The notes under the pieces were generated by a model that worked only from the letters and a program-made list of their open reading frames with translations, was not told the origin of the DNA and made no database searches. From Ctenosaura bakeri (taxonomy: Eukaryota; Chordata; Lepidosauria; Squamata; Iguanidae): DNA of 64,000 nt. Each line of letters opens with the position of its first letter. Position 1 is the first letter of the stretch. A program made the position numbers and the translations under genes. Shown here piece by piece: positions 34,191 to 47,954 of this stretch. The stretch lies in contig CAOLHI010000733.1 of the NCBI GenBank assembly GCA_948474755.1, forward strand, positions 124,001-188,000. Reading direction: 5' to 3'.

Positions 34191-35447
34191 GGCCCTTTCA
34201 CACTACACAAGTGGAGGATCATGATTCTGTTTCAACGCCATGGAACCATCTTATGGAATCTTTGGGTTTGTAGCCTGGTGAGAAACTAGAGTTCCCTGGC
34301 TGAGAGTTAGAATCATAGAATCAATCATAGAGTTGGAAGAGACTGCAGGGGCCGTCCGTCCAACCCCCTGCCATACAGAAATCCACATCAAAGCATTCTC
34401 AAAAGATGGCCATCCAGCCTCTGTTTTAAAAACCTCCAAAGGAGGAGACTCCACCACACTCTGAAGCAGCATATTCCACTGCCAAACAGCTCTGACCGTC
34501 AGAAAGTTCTTCCTGAGGTTTAAGTAGAATCTCTTTTCCTGCAGTTTGAATCTATTGCTCCTTGTCCTAGCCTCTGGAGCAGCCAAAAATAAGCCCGCTC
34601 CCTCCTTAACATGATATCCCTTCAAATATTTAAACATGGATATCATGTCCCCTCTTAACTTTCTCTTCTGCAGACTAAACATAGCCAGCTTCCTAAGCCA
34701 CTCCTCATATGTCATGACTTCCAGTCCCTCCAACATTTTGGTTGCCCTCCTCTAGACACACTCCAGCTTGTCAATATCCTTCTTGAAATAAGGTGCCCAA
34801 AACTGGACACAGTATTCCAAATGAGGTCTAACCAAAGCAGAATAAAGTGGTACCATTAACTCCCATGATCTAGGCACCATACTCCTATTGATGCAACCAA
34901 AAATCGTGTTGGCTTTCTTGGCTGCCACATCACACTGCTGACTCATGTTCAGCTTGTGGTCCACCAAGACTCCTAGATCCCTTTCACATGTATTGTTATT
35001 CAGCCAGGTGTCCCCCATCCTATATTATGCATTCCATTTTTTTCTGCCTAAGTGCTGGATCTTACTTTTTTCTCTGTTGAAATACATTTTATTAGCTTTG
35101 GCCCAGCTCTCCAATCTGTCAAGGTCATTTTGAATTTTGATCCTGTCCTCTGGTGTATTAGCAAACCCTCCCAATTTGGTGTCATTTTCAGATTTGATAA
35201 ACATGCCATCTACTCCTTCATCCAAATCATTGATGGAGATATTGAATATCACTGGGCCCAGGACAGAATCCTGTGGCACCCCACTAGTCCCTTCTCTCCA
35301 GGATGAAAAGCAGCTATTGGTGAGCACCCTTTGGGTTCTAAGCACCTCTCCCTAAGTACCTCTCCCTATATCCTGCAAATCCCAGGATGCAGACGTGGCA
35401 ATGAAAGTGGAATCAGAGTGCTATAACTGTGTAGTGTGAAACAGTCC
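34191..35447. mobile_element. MITE split by a CR1 insertion
   Basis: The left part (34191-34308) has CCCTTTCACACTACACAAG, CCATGGAACCATC and GGCTGAGAGTT. The right part (about 35345-35447) has CCTGCAAATCCCAGGATGC and CTATAACTGTGTAGTGTGAA. The CR1 between them accounts for the gap. Confidence 0.65.
34309..35345 (-). mobile_element. CR1 LINE, 5'-truncated, inserted in a MITE
   Basis: The frame contains RVLTNSCFSSWREGTSGVPQ, NISINDLDEG and [13 protein letters not shown] with several breaks, followed by the CR1 3' UTR. It is older than the copy at 16787. The two flanks belong to one foldback element (34191-34308 and about 35345-35447). Confidence 0.85.
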
Positions 35448-36329
35448 CTGGTCAGGACATGATCCTTGAAAGTTTTAATGAGGATCCAGGTTTTAACTCA
35501 ATGCTGAAATGAAGCCATCTTCATTATCAATCAGGCCTCTAAGGAGAAGACATTCTACAAATAGGCTGCCACTAGCAGCAAAAGCCCTCTCCTGTATCTC
35601 CAAATAAAGAATTGCTCCTACTGGCAGAAAGGCCTTTTTATCAGACCTCAGTGCTTGGGCAGGTGTATGGAAGGGAGAGATGTTCCTTCCATTATTGAGG
35701 TCTCAAACTATCTCAGGCTTGAACTTGGATTGGGATGGGAAGCATATGCTACAAGGCCACTTCTTGCCCGTCTGTCTCCTTGAACTTCATTTACCTCATA
35801 CCATTGTGAGAAGTTACATTATAAATTAAGGGTTGACAAAAAGGCATAGTGCTTGGTTTCTCATGGCAACTTTGCCATGTAAGCATGTTATTTTGCAAAG
35901 CCGGAAATCAACAACCGCAAAAGCCAAAGATGTACAGCAGTATTGGAGATTTGCTGACTTTAGCCACCCATGCAAAGATCTATTTGAACAGAGTGCAGTC
36001 ATTACATTTCAACAGCTAAGTATGTTTTGGGAGGGGTGGGTGTTTCATTTTTAAAGAACTGTAAGCATCAGTGAGCAGTAAATTAAAAGAACAATAGCCA
36101 TTTAAAACCTAAAGCACTTTGTCTCTTCATACCCAACATACTATTGTCTTTGTCCTTGATTGTACATGTCGATCTTCCACCCTTGTTGTTGTTGTTGTTG
36201 TTACATTGGTTTTTTATTAAAGGAAGTATAATGTAGCAACATTCAGTGGAATAAAATAAAATTTACAGACTGTCAGCATTCCTTAACAAAACACGAAATA
36301 AGCATATATTGTTGGCCCATCAGGGGCTC

Positions 36330-37676
36330 AGGGCCCCTGCAAAAGTGGAAAAATTGCAAATATCAAAAGGTGTATATGTCTGTGGGAAGGAGGCTGAGGA
36401 ATGACAGGGAAAGGAGGCACCTAGTGTCCAAACCAGGTCAGAGAAAGGAGAAGAAAAGGAGGTGGGCCAGCATGTGTTACCTTAATTTCAGGGGTTCCTT
36501 GGGGGACACCTCAATGTGCTCCATGTGATGGGGACTGGAAACTAGCCAGAGCACAAGCAATAGCAATGCCAGAGGTAGGGTAACCTAGCAGGGTCTTTTT
36601 ACCCAGTGTTTATGGGGTTAGACCAAGCCAAAAACCACACTAAATTGCCTAATAAATGATTTTATTGAATGTAAGTCTCACGTGCCAACAAACACACTCG
36701 CTCACCCAAGAGCTATTAAGAAATAAAAGAGAGGAAATTGGACAGGGGAGTTTTGAAGGGGTGTTGTTGGGCTAATACTACACCTTGTCCTGAAGTCCTG
36801 GGTCTGAGAAGGCAGCGAAGAAGTGGGGCTCAGCATGAAGATGGCTGAGGGGATCAGTCAACGGACAGAGAAACGGTCTGCTGGGATGACTGGGAGTGAT
36901 CTAAAGAACTGCTCAAAACTGGGACTATTTGTAGGGGAAAAGGTACCTGGATGGCTAATCCTTTTCTGGGGAGAACAATGGGTGTTGGAGTGACAACGAA
37001 GCTCCACCATGGTAATTTCCTTTGTGTGATGGGATTGCAAGGTGTAGCCAAAGTCTCAGGATCTTCGGCTGTGTTAGTTTGTGGTGTGACTCCATGTAAA
37101 TGGTCCTCGCCTGATGGAATATTTGTTCAACTTGGGGCAGACATGCTAATCCCTTCAAGTCAGCTTCCTGGGGTTATGGACCCTTTGTTTATTGTAGGTT
37201 TACACATCTTGAGGTCTCCTGGGGCTACATGACTGGGGATGTTACTGGCCTGACCTGGTTTTCGATCTTTGACCATTGCTGCCTACGTGCCCATCTGGGT
37301 GACCTCTCAGGCACATTAAATCATATTTTAATATCAAAATTGTAGACCCCAGGATAGGGTTTCTCCATCAAAGTAACACATGGTGGCCTTATACCTCTTG
37401 CCCATTTCCTTCTTTGTGTGTGCAGGGGAGGCATCAGTGAAGGTTCTGTGGTGCTGAGAAATCAGGGACCAAGCTCTCTTTAGCAGGCCAGGCAGTGACT
37501 AGTGAAAGACGAAGAGGACAAGTTTTTAAAGGGCTGTGTGACCTGATTCGAGACACCAAGAGGGCAGGTTCCTCCAGAAAAGGAGCACAGGGGTCGGGAG
37601 GGGCTGGCGTTCAAGAAACTCACAAATAATCAAATCTGTGAAGGTCAAACTCACAAATGTGGAGGGCCAACTGTAC
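36330..37676. mobile_element. Tigger-like element, decayed, with internal foreign segment
   Basis: The left part has GCAAAAGTGGAAAAATTGCA and AATATCAAAAGG. The right end CACAAATGTGGAGGGCCAAC closes at CTGTA. The segment at about 36560-37380, which includes GGTAACCTAGCAGGG, is not shared with the copy at 10038 and is of unknown origin. Confidence 0.5.
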
Positions 37677-38382
37677 AACTGTTTCTTTTTTCTAACCTTC
37701 AAATTAGGATGTCCTTCCCAAGACTGACATGAGAACCAGCTAGATTTTTGAATGCAGTTTCCTTTCCTATGAGGACATTTTCCTCTATATTTTGCAGAGT
37801 GGCTAAAAGGGGAAGGAGAGAATGGAAAGGAACTGGTCTTGAAAGGTGTATTTTCATGATAAAGCCAAGGATGTATCAAACATTTTCATGAAGATTACAC
37901 TGTAGAGAAATATTAAAAATTATAAGGAGAGATAACAAGAAATCCACTCGGTAATCCTATCATTAATGCTTTTATTTCACAGTTCTGTTTAAAAATCCAA
38001 ATTGATTTTGCCTTCAACAACACACATTGGAATGTAAAAAGTTGGCACTGTTTCTGCTATGGGAGAGTAATATCCTTTTCAGAGCACTTTAGAGCTATAC
38101 CACTGGAAGCCTCTAGTAGTACAGTTCTAGGATGTTCCAAAGCTGCATCATTAGCCCTTCTTGGAGACTTCCTGTGTACCAATAGACTTCAAAACAATGA
38201 TCATGTCTTATTCACAAAGAAGGAAGAAAGGGAGAGAGGGAGGAAAACATCCATCCATTTATTTATTTAATTTATAGCCAGTCTTTCTCCCAGCACAAGA
38301 CCCAATAAGTAATTTTAAGAATTTTCTTTTCAGTGTAAGAAAGTCATCAAAAACCATAGTTTTCAAAGCCTATTCTCAATTC

Positions 38383-38620
38383 ATGACTTATTCTGCACAA
38401 AATTCACACATTGTTGTTTTGCCCAGGAAACAGCATTTTCACACAGGAAACAGCAACTTTTTTGCACAGAAAACAATAGTGCTGCGTAGCAATATTATTT
38501 CCAGTACAGAAAATGCTATTTCCTGCACAGAAAATGTACCCCTTTATGCAAATTACCCCTATGAAATTTTGTGCAGAATAAATAATCATACAGCATTTTC
38601 TGCTGTATGATTATTTGATT
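38383..38620. repeat. Internally repetitive TGCACAGAAAA element, copy 1
   Basis: TTCTGCACAAAATTC, TTTTGCCCAGGAAACAGC, TTTCACACAGGAAACAGC, TTTTGCACAGAAAAC and TTCCTGCACAGAAAATG recur about every 25-35 bases. It ends ATTTTGTGCAGAATAA, inverse to its start, so the whole block is also a foldback. Confidence 0.55.
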
Positions 38621-38872
38621 TCTGTGCAACACTAAGTGTAATTATTATTAGTGCAACAAACAGTATAACATGTAAAGTGATGTTCCACATGCAATGCAAT
38701 TGCCAATGACTTATGCAAAAACTTTTTTTAGAAGGTTCCCCAAATGGAACAAAAACTCACAGAGGTTGACTATTCAACTGGGTATCTTGATTTTTCAAAA
38801 TCCCTGAAGACATGCAAACTTGTGTTATTTGTATCTCTTGCTGAAAATAGTTCAGCTGTTTGGATATCAGGC

Positions 38873-39095
38873 CTGTCCACACTACCTAACTATTGCACTA
38901 TAATTCCACTTTAACTACCATGGTTCTGTTCTATGGAATCATGGGGTTTGCAGTTTAGGGAGGGATATTTAACAGTCTCAGCCAGAGAACTCCAGTAGCT
39001 CCCAAGGCTACAAAACCCAGGATTGCAGGTGAGGCAGCCATGGTAGTTAAAGTGGAATCATAGTGCAATAGTGATGTAGAGCAGAACAGCCCATC
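38873..39095. mobile_element. Foldback MITE, subfamily with ACTACCATGGTT stem
   Basis: The arms TTCCACTTTAACTACCATGG and CCATGGTAGTTAAAGTGGAA are near-perfect inverses. The terminal part CCTGTCCACACTAC resembles family 1, but the stem is different, marking a sister subfamily. Confidence 0.7.
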
Positions 39096-39769
39096 ATGTT
39101 AACATGATGATATCACCTATTCTTAACTGTTTGTCTGCTCTATAACAGAAAATTCAGATCCACCATTCAAATGTTTCAGCCTCTATCCTATCATATCTGC
39201 TCATCATACTGCAGCTTGCTGGTGGGAGCAAGCTGGATGAATCCTCTTTCCATGCCTTATTCACTGGTGCCACAGGACTCCTTTGACTGGTGCACCAGTA
39301 TGACTTTTAAGGTGGGCTTTAGGGGGCATTTGTGATCATGACAATGGTCCCACAATTGTAGATGTGAATGTCAACGTTTACAAGGTCATCACTCTAGCTT
39401 ACTTCATCATGAACACTGAACAAGACACCATCCATTAGAAACAGCTCTGGAGGTTTTCAAATGCTATTTTCAGGACCATGTTGCCATGTAACATCTGGAA
39501 CACAAGGTCACAAAAGCAACCATCACCCAACTGGCATGGTATTCCAAGCTCTGGGGGATGCCCACTTCTCATCTAAGACTTCAGAGGGAAAGAGGTATTC
39601 TTTTCCATATACATTAAGACATGTTCCTGGAACCATATAATTGCACACTAGCATAATTTTGGATTTCTTCCATCAGATCGTCAGACTGAATGGTACTTGA
39701 TCAAGATTGGAAAAGCACAGTGAGGTTTTACATAGTAGATGGAGAAATTAAGTAGAAGGAAAAATTAGA

Positions 39770-39970
39770 AGGAGTCCTGGTAGTGCAGTGTTTAAAATGC
39801 TGGTACTTGAAGCCACAAAATTGTGTGTTCGATCCTGCCGGGCTCCAGGTTGACTCAGCCTTCCTTCCTTCTGCAGGTTGGTAAAATGAGTACCCTGCTT
39901 GTTGGGGGCAATTAGATAACACTTTGTAAACCACTTAGAGAGCACTTAGCTGATAAGTGGTATAGAAATA
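39770..39970 (+). mobile_element. tRNA-type SINE resembling Sauria SINE
   Basis: The head is GTCCTGGTAGTGCAGTG with B-box TGTGTTCGATCC, then GGCTCCAGGTTGACTCAGCC. The 3' part GTAAACCACTTAGAGAGCAC and GCTATTGCTATT is the BovB-LINE-like end seen in squamate SINEs. Confidence 0.75.
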
Positions 39971-40442
39971 CACATGCTATTGCTATTAATTGTGGAATGT
40001 GGCATTAATGTAAAAAAAAAATTAACCAAGTAAAAGCTGTTAGGAATAATGGAGACCATGAGGCCTTTTAAAACAACATAATTTCCCATTATTTCTTATG
40101 TCAATACAAACTGAAGTATATTTGTTCTACCAGCTTCTCATGAAGGTTTATGAAAACATGAGTTGTCACATGATACTTGATCTTCTTTTGTATAGATTTG
40201 ATTAATTCAGCTATGTGGCTGATTTTGATTTTCAGATGGCTCAGGTTATTTTGTTGATTTTCCTCCCTGTTTCCAAAAAAAAGGACAAAAAAAAATCCTC
40301 CCATTTGAGTTGTCAAGGCTATGTTTAATGGCATAATTCTATTGTTTATTCTGGCTCATGTAATACTATTGTGTTTAAAGGGTATATTTCAATGCACAAT
40401 AAACACAGCAAGTTAGGAATCACCCACTGAAATCAATAGGAA

Positions 40443-40640
40443 CAGTTGTTGTTGTGTCCCTTCAAGTCATTTCTGACTAACGCCGACCCTAAGGCAAACC
40501 TTAGGTGCGTTTCTGGGGTTGAAAATGTGTGAGACATACCCAACTGAGTTTCCATGGAGGAGCAGGGAATCAAACCCTGGTCTCCGAGGTCCATAGTACA
40601 ACACTCAAACCACTTATACAGTCAAGACTAAACGAAGTCC
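40443..40640 (-). mobile_element. tRNA-derived SINE
   Basis: It starts GTTGTTGTTGTGTCCCTTCA and continues with CAAACCCTGGTCTCCGAGG (B-box complement) and ACACTCAAACCACTTATAC. Confidence 0.7.
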
Positions 40641-41351
40641 TATTGATTCCAGTGGGTCCAACTCTTAGTTTTTTCTAGATCTGGAGCCAACCTGAACAGT
40701 ATTTCTAGGAAAAGCCATATATAAAACAACTCACTATGACTGTGTCTGTGAGTGACTGTACAAACTTTCTCCACGCATCACAATGATGAGCATTTGGGTA
40801 GTTAATGTATAAAAGAAATAGAACCTTATCTCCAAAGGATTCACAATGTCGGGGAAATGGGGTGTTTGAGCAAATAAAGGGAAGAGCAGGAAAAACAGGG
40901 CTAGAAGATGGAATCCCTTTTGATGAAGATATTTGATTCTTCCTGATCACTATCAAATTACTGGCAGAACACTACTATTCCATTCCTTGTACCATCATCT
41001 CGTATTTCCAAACAATGCCCCACTTTGCCAGCATAAACACATGCTAGAGATGCAAACAGACCAGCCAGTGTAGCAGCACTCTGAACAACGCTAAGGGGGA
41101 AAACTCCAACAGCAGCATTCATAACAATATGTCACACATTCACAAGTCTCATTAAGCAGCAAGAGAGTAAAAGCCCAAGAGTATATTCAGCTTCAAAACA
41201 AGCAGTGACAAAAACTTTTCTCATACCACAAGAACTAAGGTAGTAAGGTATTTGTAGTATGTTGAATCTGAATGTTAGGAGATCCAGGATAGATAAAAGG
41301 AAGTCACTGTGGATGGTGCAACCATGGAATTTGCTACAGTCCTAAATACTC

Positions 41352-41560
41352 ACCAGATTCCATCTGATCTTAGAAGCTAAGCAGGGTCTGCGCTGGTTAG
41401 TACTTGAATGAGAGACCATCAACAAATACCGGATGCTATAGGCTATACTTCAGAAAAAAGAACTGGCAAAACCACCTTTGAGGATTTGATATCTAAGAAA
41501 ATCCTATGAAATTTGTGAGGTTGCTATAAGTTGAGAGGCAGCTCAAAGGCACACACATGG
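41352..41560 (+). mobile_element. 5S-rRNA-derived SINE
   Basis: The head CCATCTGATCTTAGAAGCTA, AGCAGGGTC and GGTTAGTACTTGAATGAGAG is the internal promoter part of 5S rRNA. The body runs through ACTGGCAAAACCACCTTTGAG, and the tail is the CATAAGTTGAGAGGCAGC-type SINE end. Confidence 0.8.
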
Positions 41561-41867
41561 ATTAGAGCTCATGAGCAGAATAGCCCCCACATGACCCATA
41601 TGAAGGTGAAAAGAGGAGGGGAAAAGACGTATGGGCAAAATTTAAATCAAATGTTCTCTTGGACCTCCATTCATATTTTTATTTTTAAATTAAAACCCCC
41701 AAAGTTTCCCACACCATGTTATTATTTGTTTAATTCATTGCCATCATACCTTTCTTTCAACATGTTCTTTTGGGAGGGACACTGAGTTGCCTTGGGGCCA
41801 GGGCAAGGATGTAGCTACAGGGAGGGAAAAGGAAGTCATTGCAGAGTTAAATCAGTTTCATATTAAA

Positions 41868-41925
41868 TTCATGTGGTCGCCATAAGTTGAAAAGACACTT
41901 GAAGGCACATATGCACACAACAATG
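41868..41925 (+). mobile_element. tRNA-derived SINE, 3' end only
   Basis: Only the tail is present: TGGTCGCCATAAGTTGAAAA, GACACTTGAAGGCACATATG and CACACAACAA. Confidence 0.6.
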
Positions 41926-43784
41926 GCAGTAAACTTGGATGGCTTTGAAAGAGAATTAGATAAACCCAATGACCCTAGTACAATCAGTGGTGGCTATGAG
42001 TCCAGATGACTATGCAGCCCCTTGAGTAACAGAAGCAGGACACCACTTACATGTCAATTGCTGCAGAATAGAAGAATGCAAGTTGATCCAAAGAGTGTTT
42101 GTAAAGCATCACTGAGAAGTTAGGGTACTTTTTGACCTTTACAATGTGTTTCTAAATTTAGAGGAGGAAATGGGTCCAGAGTTGGGGGCCTTAACTTCTT
42201 TCCACTTCTGAATATTTGGTGCCAAATTTATTTAGAAGGGCAGTGTTTTTCTTTGCGTCACTGAAATCTCTATCACATTGTCCCCTTGCAACTGGGTGTG
42301 GCTGCAGAGACAGGACTATAGAAGCAAGATTACTGAGTGAAGGGCAGGGGGAAAGAACAAGACAGGATGTTTCTGTCTCTTGACAAAGACCATTGTATGG
42401 CAGATGCTTTATTTATCTTTACTGTCCCCTGTTCCATGTTTACCATGCTTAGAGAAGGAGATAATGGTTTTCCAACCTGTTTCTGCATCCAAGCTTGAAA
42501 AGGATCCTCATCACCTGGGAGTGATGAGACCAGATGCTCGCAACATAACAATCTCCCCATTGTTTTCTGAGCCTTTGGTCCAAATAACATCAATTCCCAG
42601 TGGATCCCTTTTAGAATTAGCCTACGTGTACTCTAGTGGGTAGAACTGGGGAGGGCTGTTTTTTTATTCTTGTTGTCCAACCACCCCTTTGAGTTGAGCA
42701 TACAAGCCACAGTAGCAGGCTGGTTAAACAGTACAAGCAGTAAAACGCAAAGCACCAAGAAATTCCTATTGTAATACTTAAGAAGGATTCATGCCTAACA
42801 CAGAAAGGGGCAACAAGAGGGAGGATAAAACGTAAGACGATGGCATTCTTGCCACTTTGGATATACTGCTTCAGTTCATCCTTCCCTGAGGTCCAAACAA
42901 ATCCGACTGTCAGATAAATGAACACAATGATGGATCTTCCTTTGTGGTGGCACCGTAGTCCTGTAATAGCCTCTCAGTAGAATTCTACTAGTCTCTCTCT
43001 CAGAACTTGCTTTGACAGAAGTTGGAAACACTGATCTAAATCCAACTAATAGCCCCAGCTAAAGATGACCCCCTGAATCAATGGGATTTGCTGACCCATG
43101 AGGCAATTGATTCAATGCCTCTACTCTAGCTGGGACTAGAAATTGGATCTAGACCAAAGGCCAAATTCAATTTCAAATGACAGAACCAACAAAAGAGTAG
43201 AACCAAAAATGGGAGATATTTCAGCTGAATGAACTTGCTGCCAATAACTTAGTTTTAGGAGAAGTATTTCAATTATTTAGTATGGGGGGGACCCTACCAA
43301 ACTTGGGAGATCAGTAACAACGGTACCATAAAGAAAGGGTGGGGACATCTGGAAAACCTCCAGTTGTTAGACTGAGATCCTAGAAGGGCCAAATTTGGTT
43401 CCAGGGTTGAGGTTCCACATCTACATTAATTAAGTAGAATAAGGAAACTGCACTTCATGACAGAGAAAGAAAGTGAATAACAGTGATAACCACTGAATTT
43501 GTTTCTCCTACTCCTAGTTATTACCTTGTCCTGGAGAGCAGAGCTCTGTGTATGCGCCACTGTCCCATTGACAATGCTGAAGGATGATTCAACAGCCAGT
43601 TCAGTTTGCTTCTGCATGAAAAATAGGTATCATCTTGTTCATTGCTCCAGGCAGCAAAATGTCTTGGGAAGATTCTGTTCAGAGGAAAGATACATCAGAT
43701 TAAAAACATGGCCAGCATCTGGTGCTTGAGGTTGCCACCTCACTAGTGATGTTGTCCAGTCACAGCTACTGGCTCCTGTATCAC

Positions 43785-43945
43785 AGGGGCAATAAATCTA
43801 TTCCAGGTTTTACTGAAGACTTTAAAGGAAAGATCCACAGTGTTGAAGCTTATCCCCAAAACAGGTTTATCCCTTTGAATAGTTCCTTAAACACTAACCA
43901 AAACCTGGAGAGGATTCATTGACCCACTGACATGGGGTTCACCAA
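43785..43945. repeat. Dispersed foldback repeat, copy 2
   Basis: AATAAATCTATTCCAGG, CACAGTGTTGAAGCTTATCC and AACCTGGAGAGGATTCATTG share the order of the 33.7 kb copy. Confidence 0.45.
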
Positions 43946-46900
43946 ATGCCATGGTGGGGAAGGATGAAGGGATGGTGGTTTCCTGATAAGCAAGTGGAGC
44001 TGTATTGTTAAGGTTGCACACATTTTATATGATTTGACATTTGTGATGTAAGATACTCTGGTTCGAACTCAACTCAACCAGTTCACTAGAATGGAGAAAC
44101 CACTGACTCTTTTAAAATGGGCTGCTTGCTCTAGGAAAAAAAAGACCCTCAGTATTTCCCTCAGTTTGTTTTCACTATAGTCAGACAAAAGTATTCCTGT
44201 GTGGAATCTCTGTTCCTACTTAAATCCAGCCAGCATGATTATCCTTTAGAGGTTCCAAAAGTCTATTCTTTTCATGCAGGAAAGCCAAATTAATGATAGT
44301 GTATAGCAGGGACTTTGCTTTTTCTGCTTCTAAGAAGTTGGATTTGACATTCACCAATTGCTTTTCTCATTGATATGCGCAATGCATATATATTGAAAGG
44401 GTCTGAGGGTCAAACTAAATGCTAAAGAAATGAGCATTCCCTGCGGTTATGATGTTTTCCCTCCAGGAAAGTCAGATACTCATGAGTTTGTACTCAGACT
44501 TGCAAGGTACACTTATGTTCACCTTCCAGTTACAAGCATAGCAAAGCATGTTAGTGCAGACGTGGAAAAGCCTGTGCTAACATAAGCAGATGTCTCTCAC
44601 CATATGACAGAACACCTCTTCTAAATATATGCTAAGCATAGTCTGACAATTAAAATCCATACACATCTGTTATCACTACAAGTGTCATTGTCATCATCAC
44701 CATCTCCTGGAAGTTGGACATGATCACAGCTAAACCTTTTGAATGTACCCAGTCTTTACAAATTTATTGTAATGCATTCAATGTGATCACCGAAGTTTTT
44801 CAGACACATTCTTCTTCCTTCACTCCTTTTCCCATTTATTTTACTGTGAACAATCAGTTGTAAAAAGCTCTAATTTTCATTTCTTATTTTGTGACCCAAA
44901 TAAGCCCATTTCTTCATGTTATGCATTTCCTGTTTTCTTGGGCTATATGTATTTCCTGAATATTTCTACATTGATCACCCTCTCAGTCTAAGAAGCTGTT
45001 AACAGATTGAGATAAACTCAGGATAAAGCATAGATCTATATAGATCTATATGGATATAACTATATAGACATATGTATCTATATATAAAATATTATTTTAA
45101 AAAGTGGGACTTCAGGCAGCTATGGGAGACTGCTAGTGAAAACGATATTATAGTAAAACTATAATTTAACAAGAGATAACTTCAGACATTTGTGAGGTAG
45201 CTGTACCTTTTTACTTTTAGAGTTCAGAAGTAAGGCATCACAGAATGATGAAGGAAAAATATCACATAATGCTGGCTCACGGGGTGCCTCAGGCTGTTGG
45301 CTTGGGGTCTTTTGTGGCTGTTCAAGCAGCAACCAGGTGAAGAGGAAGGAGAAAGCACTTGTATCACAAGTTAATGGCTCATAATATTCACTTTTTGGAA
45401 AGGAAATAAAAACTCACCATTTGAAGCTACATTAAAGAAACAAGAAAGGGTCAATTTAAAATGTAAGTATAATGGTAGTAAGTCATTTTGGGGTACTTAG
45501 AACTAATTACTTTTGAAAGTAACTTTCTATGTGCTGGACAGGTTCCCCACCCATCTGTCTTAAAGGAAGCCTCCTTGCCTTTTACAGTTTCCTTGACTCT
45601 GCTTGTAAACAACACTAGCTTCCTTTTTCCCCCTTTGTACTTTCCCAGTCGGTGGTTATCCAGTTTATCTGTTTCTGTGGTTTTAAATAGCTTCCATGCA
45701 TCCTGGAGAGACTTGACCCTCCCGTCTCCCCCCTTTAACAAAAACATTCCTAAAGCAATCATTTTATTCTTCCTTGGCAACTTTCCACTTAGACCTGTGA
45801 GACGTGAGACTCAGCTAGAAGCAGCCCCAAAGCATTTTGCTATCTCAAGATGGCAAGATGGCACCTCTTCCACAATTCATGTACAGAAGCTGTCTGAACT
45901 GTCATGGAGCTTTGTCCATTGGGAAAAAGGGAACACTTCCCCCATATATATAATCTGCCCTCATCCAGCTCACTCCTCCATGTCTTCTGCTGGTCAACTG
46001 CTTTTCATTCCTTAAAGTTGGCTTAATTGAGGATGAAATGGCTAAAAGGATGGAAGAGACCATGTTCGTGCTTTTCCTGGCAGCATGGAAACCTACTGAA
46101 CCAAAATCAGAAGCTATTTTTCTATCCGGATAGATCTTAAATGTTGAGGAGTCATACTGCACTGTCACTGCAAGAAAGGAAGAATTTGAAACAAAAGAGT
46201 ATTAGTAGCTTACACCAACTCTTGACTTTGCCTTCACCTTTCATTGGCCCTCATACCCTAACAGTTCCAACAGGCACTAGACACCACTGCTGAACGAGGG
46301 AGAAAATCTTCAAGAACCAGTTTCCAAGGCTGTTCATGATGCAGTACTTATTTTGCACAAAATTCACAATTCAAACTTGCAAGGCTGATTATTTCTTGAC
46401 AGGGTATCTTCATGTGTGAAGACTGGAGATAGATTCTTCATAAAGGACAAGAAAATTTGTATTCCTTACTATTCTTTCATACCTGTCTTGTTCATCCAGT
46501 TCTTTTTCATTCATCCTGAGATTCTTGTATAATAGGCAAAGGAGATCTGACAAGCCTAACATCTTCTTATCCCTAGTGTAGTCAGGTACATGATTAACTC
46601 TTCCAAGATACCATAATTCATAGTATATAAAATTGTTGCCTCTTCACCATGATCCCACAGTATATGAGCTGAGGAATGCTATGGGGATGTTGTGTTTGGA
46701 AGCCTGTATCCTTAGAAATAAGAGTGTAGGCTCCTTGAAATCCCCTCTTGCTTTTATAGCTTTTGCTCCTGTAGTTGGTCTGAGTTGTATCGGTAACATC
46801 CAGCTGCTGGACCTTATTCTTGACAGAACCCTGGGAAAGCTTCCATATAACTCAGAGCATCTGCAAGAGAAGAAGTTATAAAACTAGAATGGATTTTCTA

Positions 46901-47880
46901 CCTTTCAAGGTAACTGATTCACTAGTTGTCCTTTCTTGTGTTGGTAATAACCACTCTTCTTGAATATCAAGATGGAGAGATTCATGGACATCAAAAATTG
47001 AGAGACAGCTTTCAACTCAACTACAAATATACAAACTTAAAAACCTTATTTATAATGCCAAACCCACCAGTAGAGAAAAGACTGACTGTATTTCTATGGC
47101 CATTTGCAATGCACCTTCACATAGAACAGGTGATGGCTTTTAGCTAAAACAAACTGTGAATAAATGAAAATAATCATAAATCATTAACATTCTTTCAACA
47201 TCATTGTAATAATGAATCTACTAGTTCAAGAGACCTTATAGCCAAGTTACGTTTATGGTTTATGGAAAGGAAATACAAAAAGCAGAATGGCATTAAGATG
47301 TCATGGGAAAATGAACTTCAGATGATCGTAACAGACCAAGGACAGTCAGGATCTTTTTTTGGTAGAAGTTAAAGAATGCCCAGAGAAGACCAGGTATAGA
47401 TAGCTAACCTATGTTCTGTACAGGTTGTGGAGTAAGAGGGACATTTCTTCACTAATGGATCCATTGTACCAAATAAATAAATAAATTCATTAATATTGGT
47501 CCAAAATATGAGATGTTATACTGCTGATCACAAATCAGGTAGCTGATCTATGGTGTAACTTTTTATTACTGTCTATTTTTTTTACTGAAAATAATAATAA
47601 TTTATCACACACACAAAAAAAAAACCTCATTTCATTCTTTATTGCTGCAGCCCACACAGGCATTGCATGTAGAAGGAAAACTTTAAAAAATCTAAATATT
47701 GCAAGCTGGAGGAGTAAGGTGTGGCACACAAATGAATTGGGTAAGATTCATTATGATGGGTAAGAAATTTCTGGAAATGTCAGGTTTTGTTCCTGTACAA
47801 ACTGGTTTTATTTCTGATATCCAGATGATGTTTTGTGTGTTTCAATTTATTTCCAGTGAAATCCCAATACTACCAATCAT

Positions 47881-47935
47881 CAACATCATCATCATCATCA
47901 TCATCCCCCTCATCACCATCATCATCATCCCCCTC
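47881..47935. repeat. (CAT)n microsatellite, interrupted
   Basis: CAT units interrupted twice by CCCCCT. Confidence 0.9.
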
Positions 47936-47954
47936 TCAAGCAGGGGTTATTTTT

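Larger units (their letters stand above)
41930..47950. other. No gene seen (42-48 kb)
   Basis: This is the longest repeat-poor stretch. Frames at 42617-42925 (minus, hydrophobic) and 45451-46168 (minus, several pieces with stops) were inspected and show no accepted domain or splice pattern. One dispersed foldback copy lies at 43785. Confidence 0.45.

Noticed and set aside
41360..41430. 5S rRNA-like segment
   Set aside because: Only the internal promoter part is kept and it is fused to a SINE body, so it is not a 5S gene.
42617..42925. Hydrophobic 102-codon minus-strand frame
   Set aside because: There are no homologous motifs and no splice or promoter context. AT-rich and T-rich DNA readily gives hydrophobic frames.
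45488..46015. 175-codon plus-strand frame
   Set aside because: Its composition is that of random sequence opposite other open frames, with no domain, no signal and no neighbours to support it.
46020..46168. Minus-strand VTVQYDSSTF after a fine acceptor (CTTTCTTGCAG), reminiscent of siglec domain borders
   Set aside because: There is no core Cys/Trp pattern afterwards and no convincing donor. The downstream sequence is full of stops.
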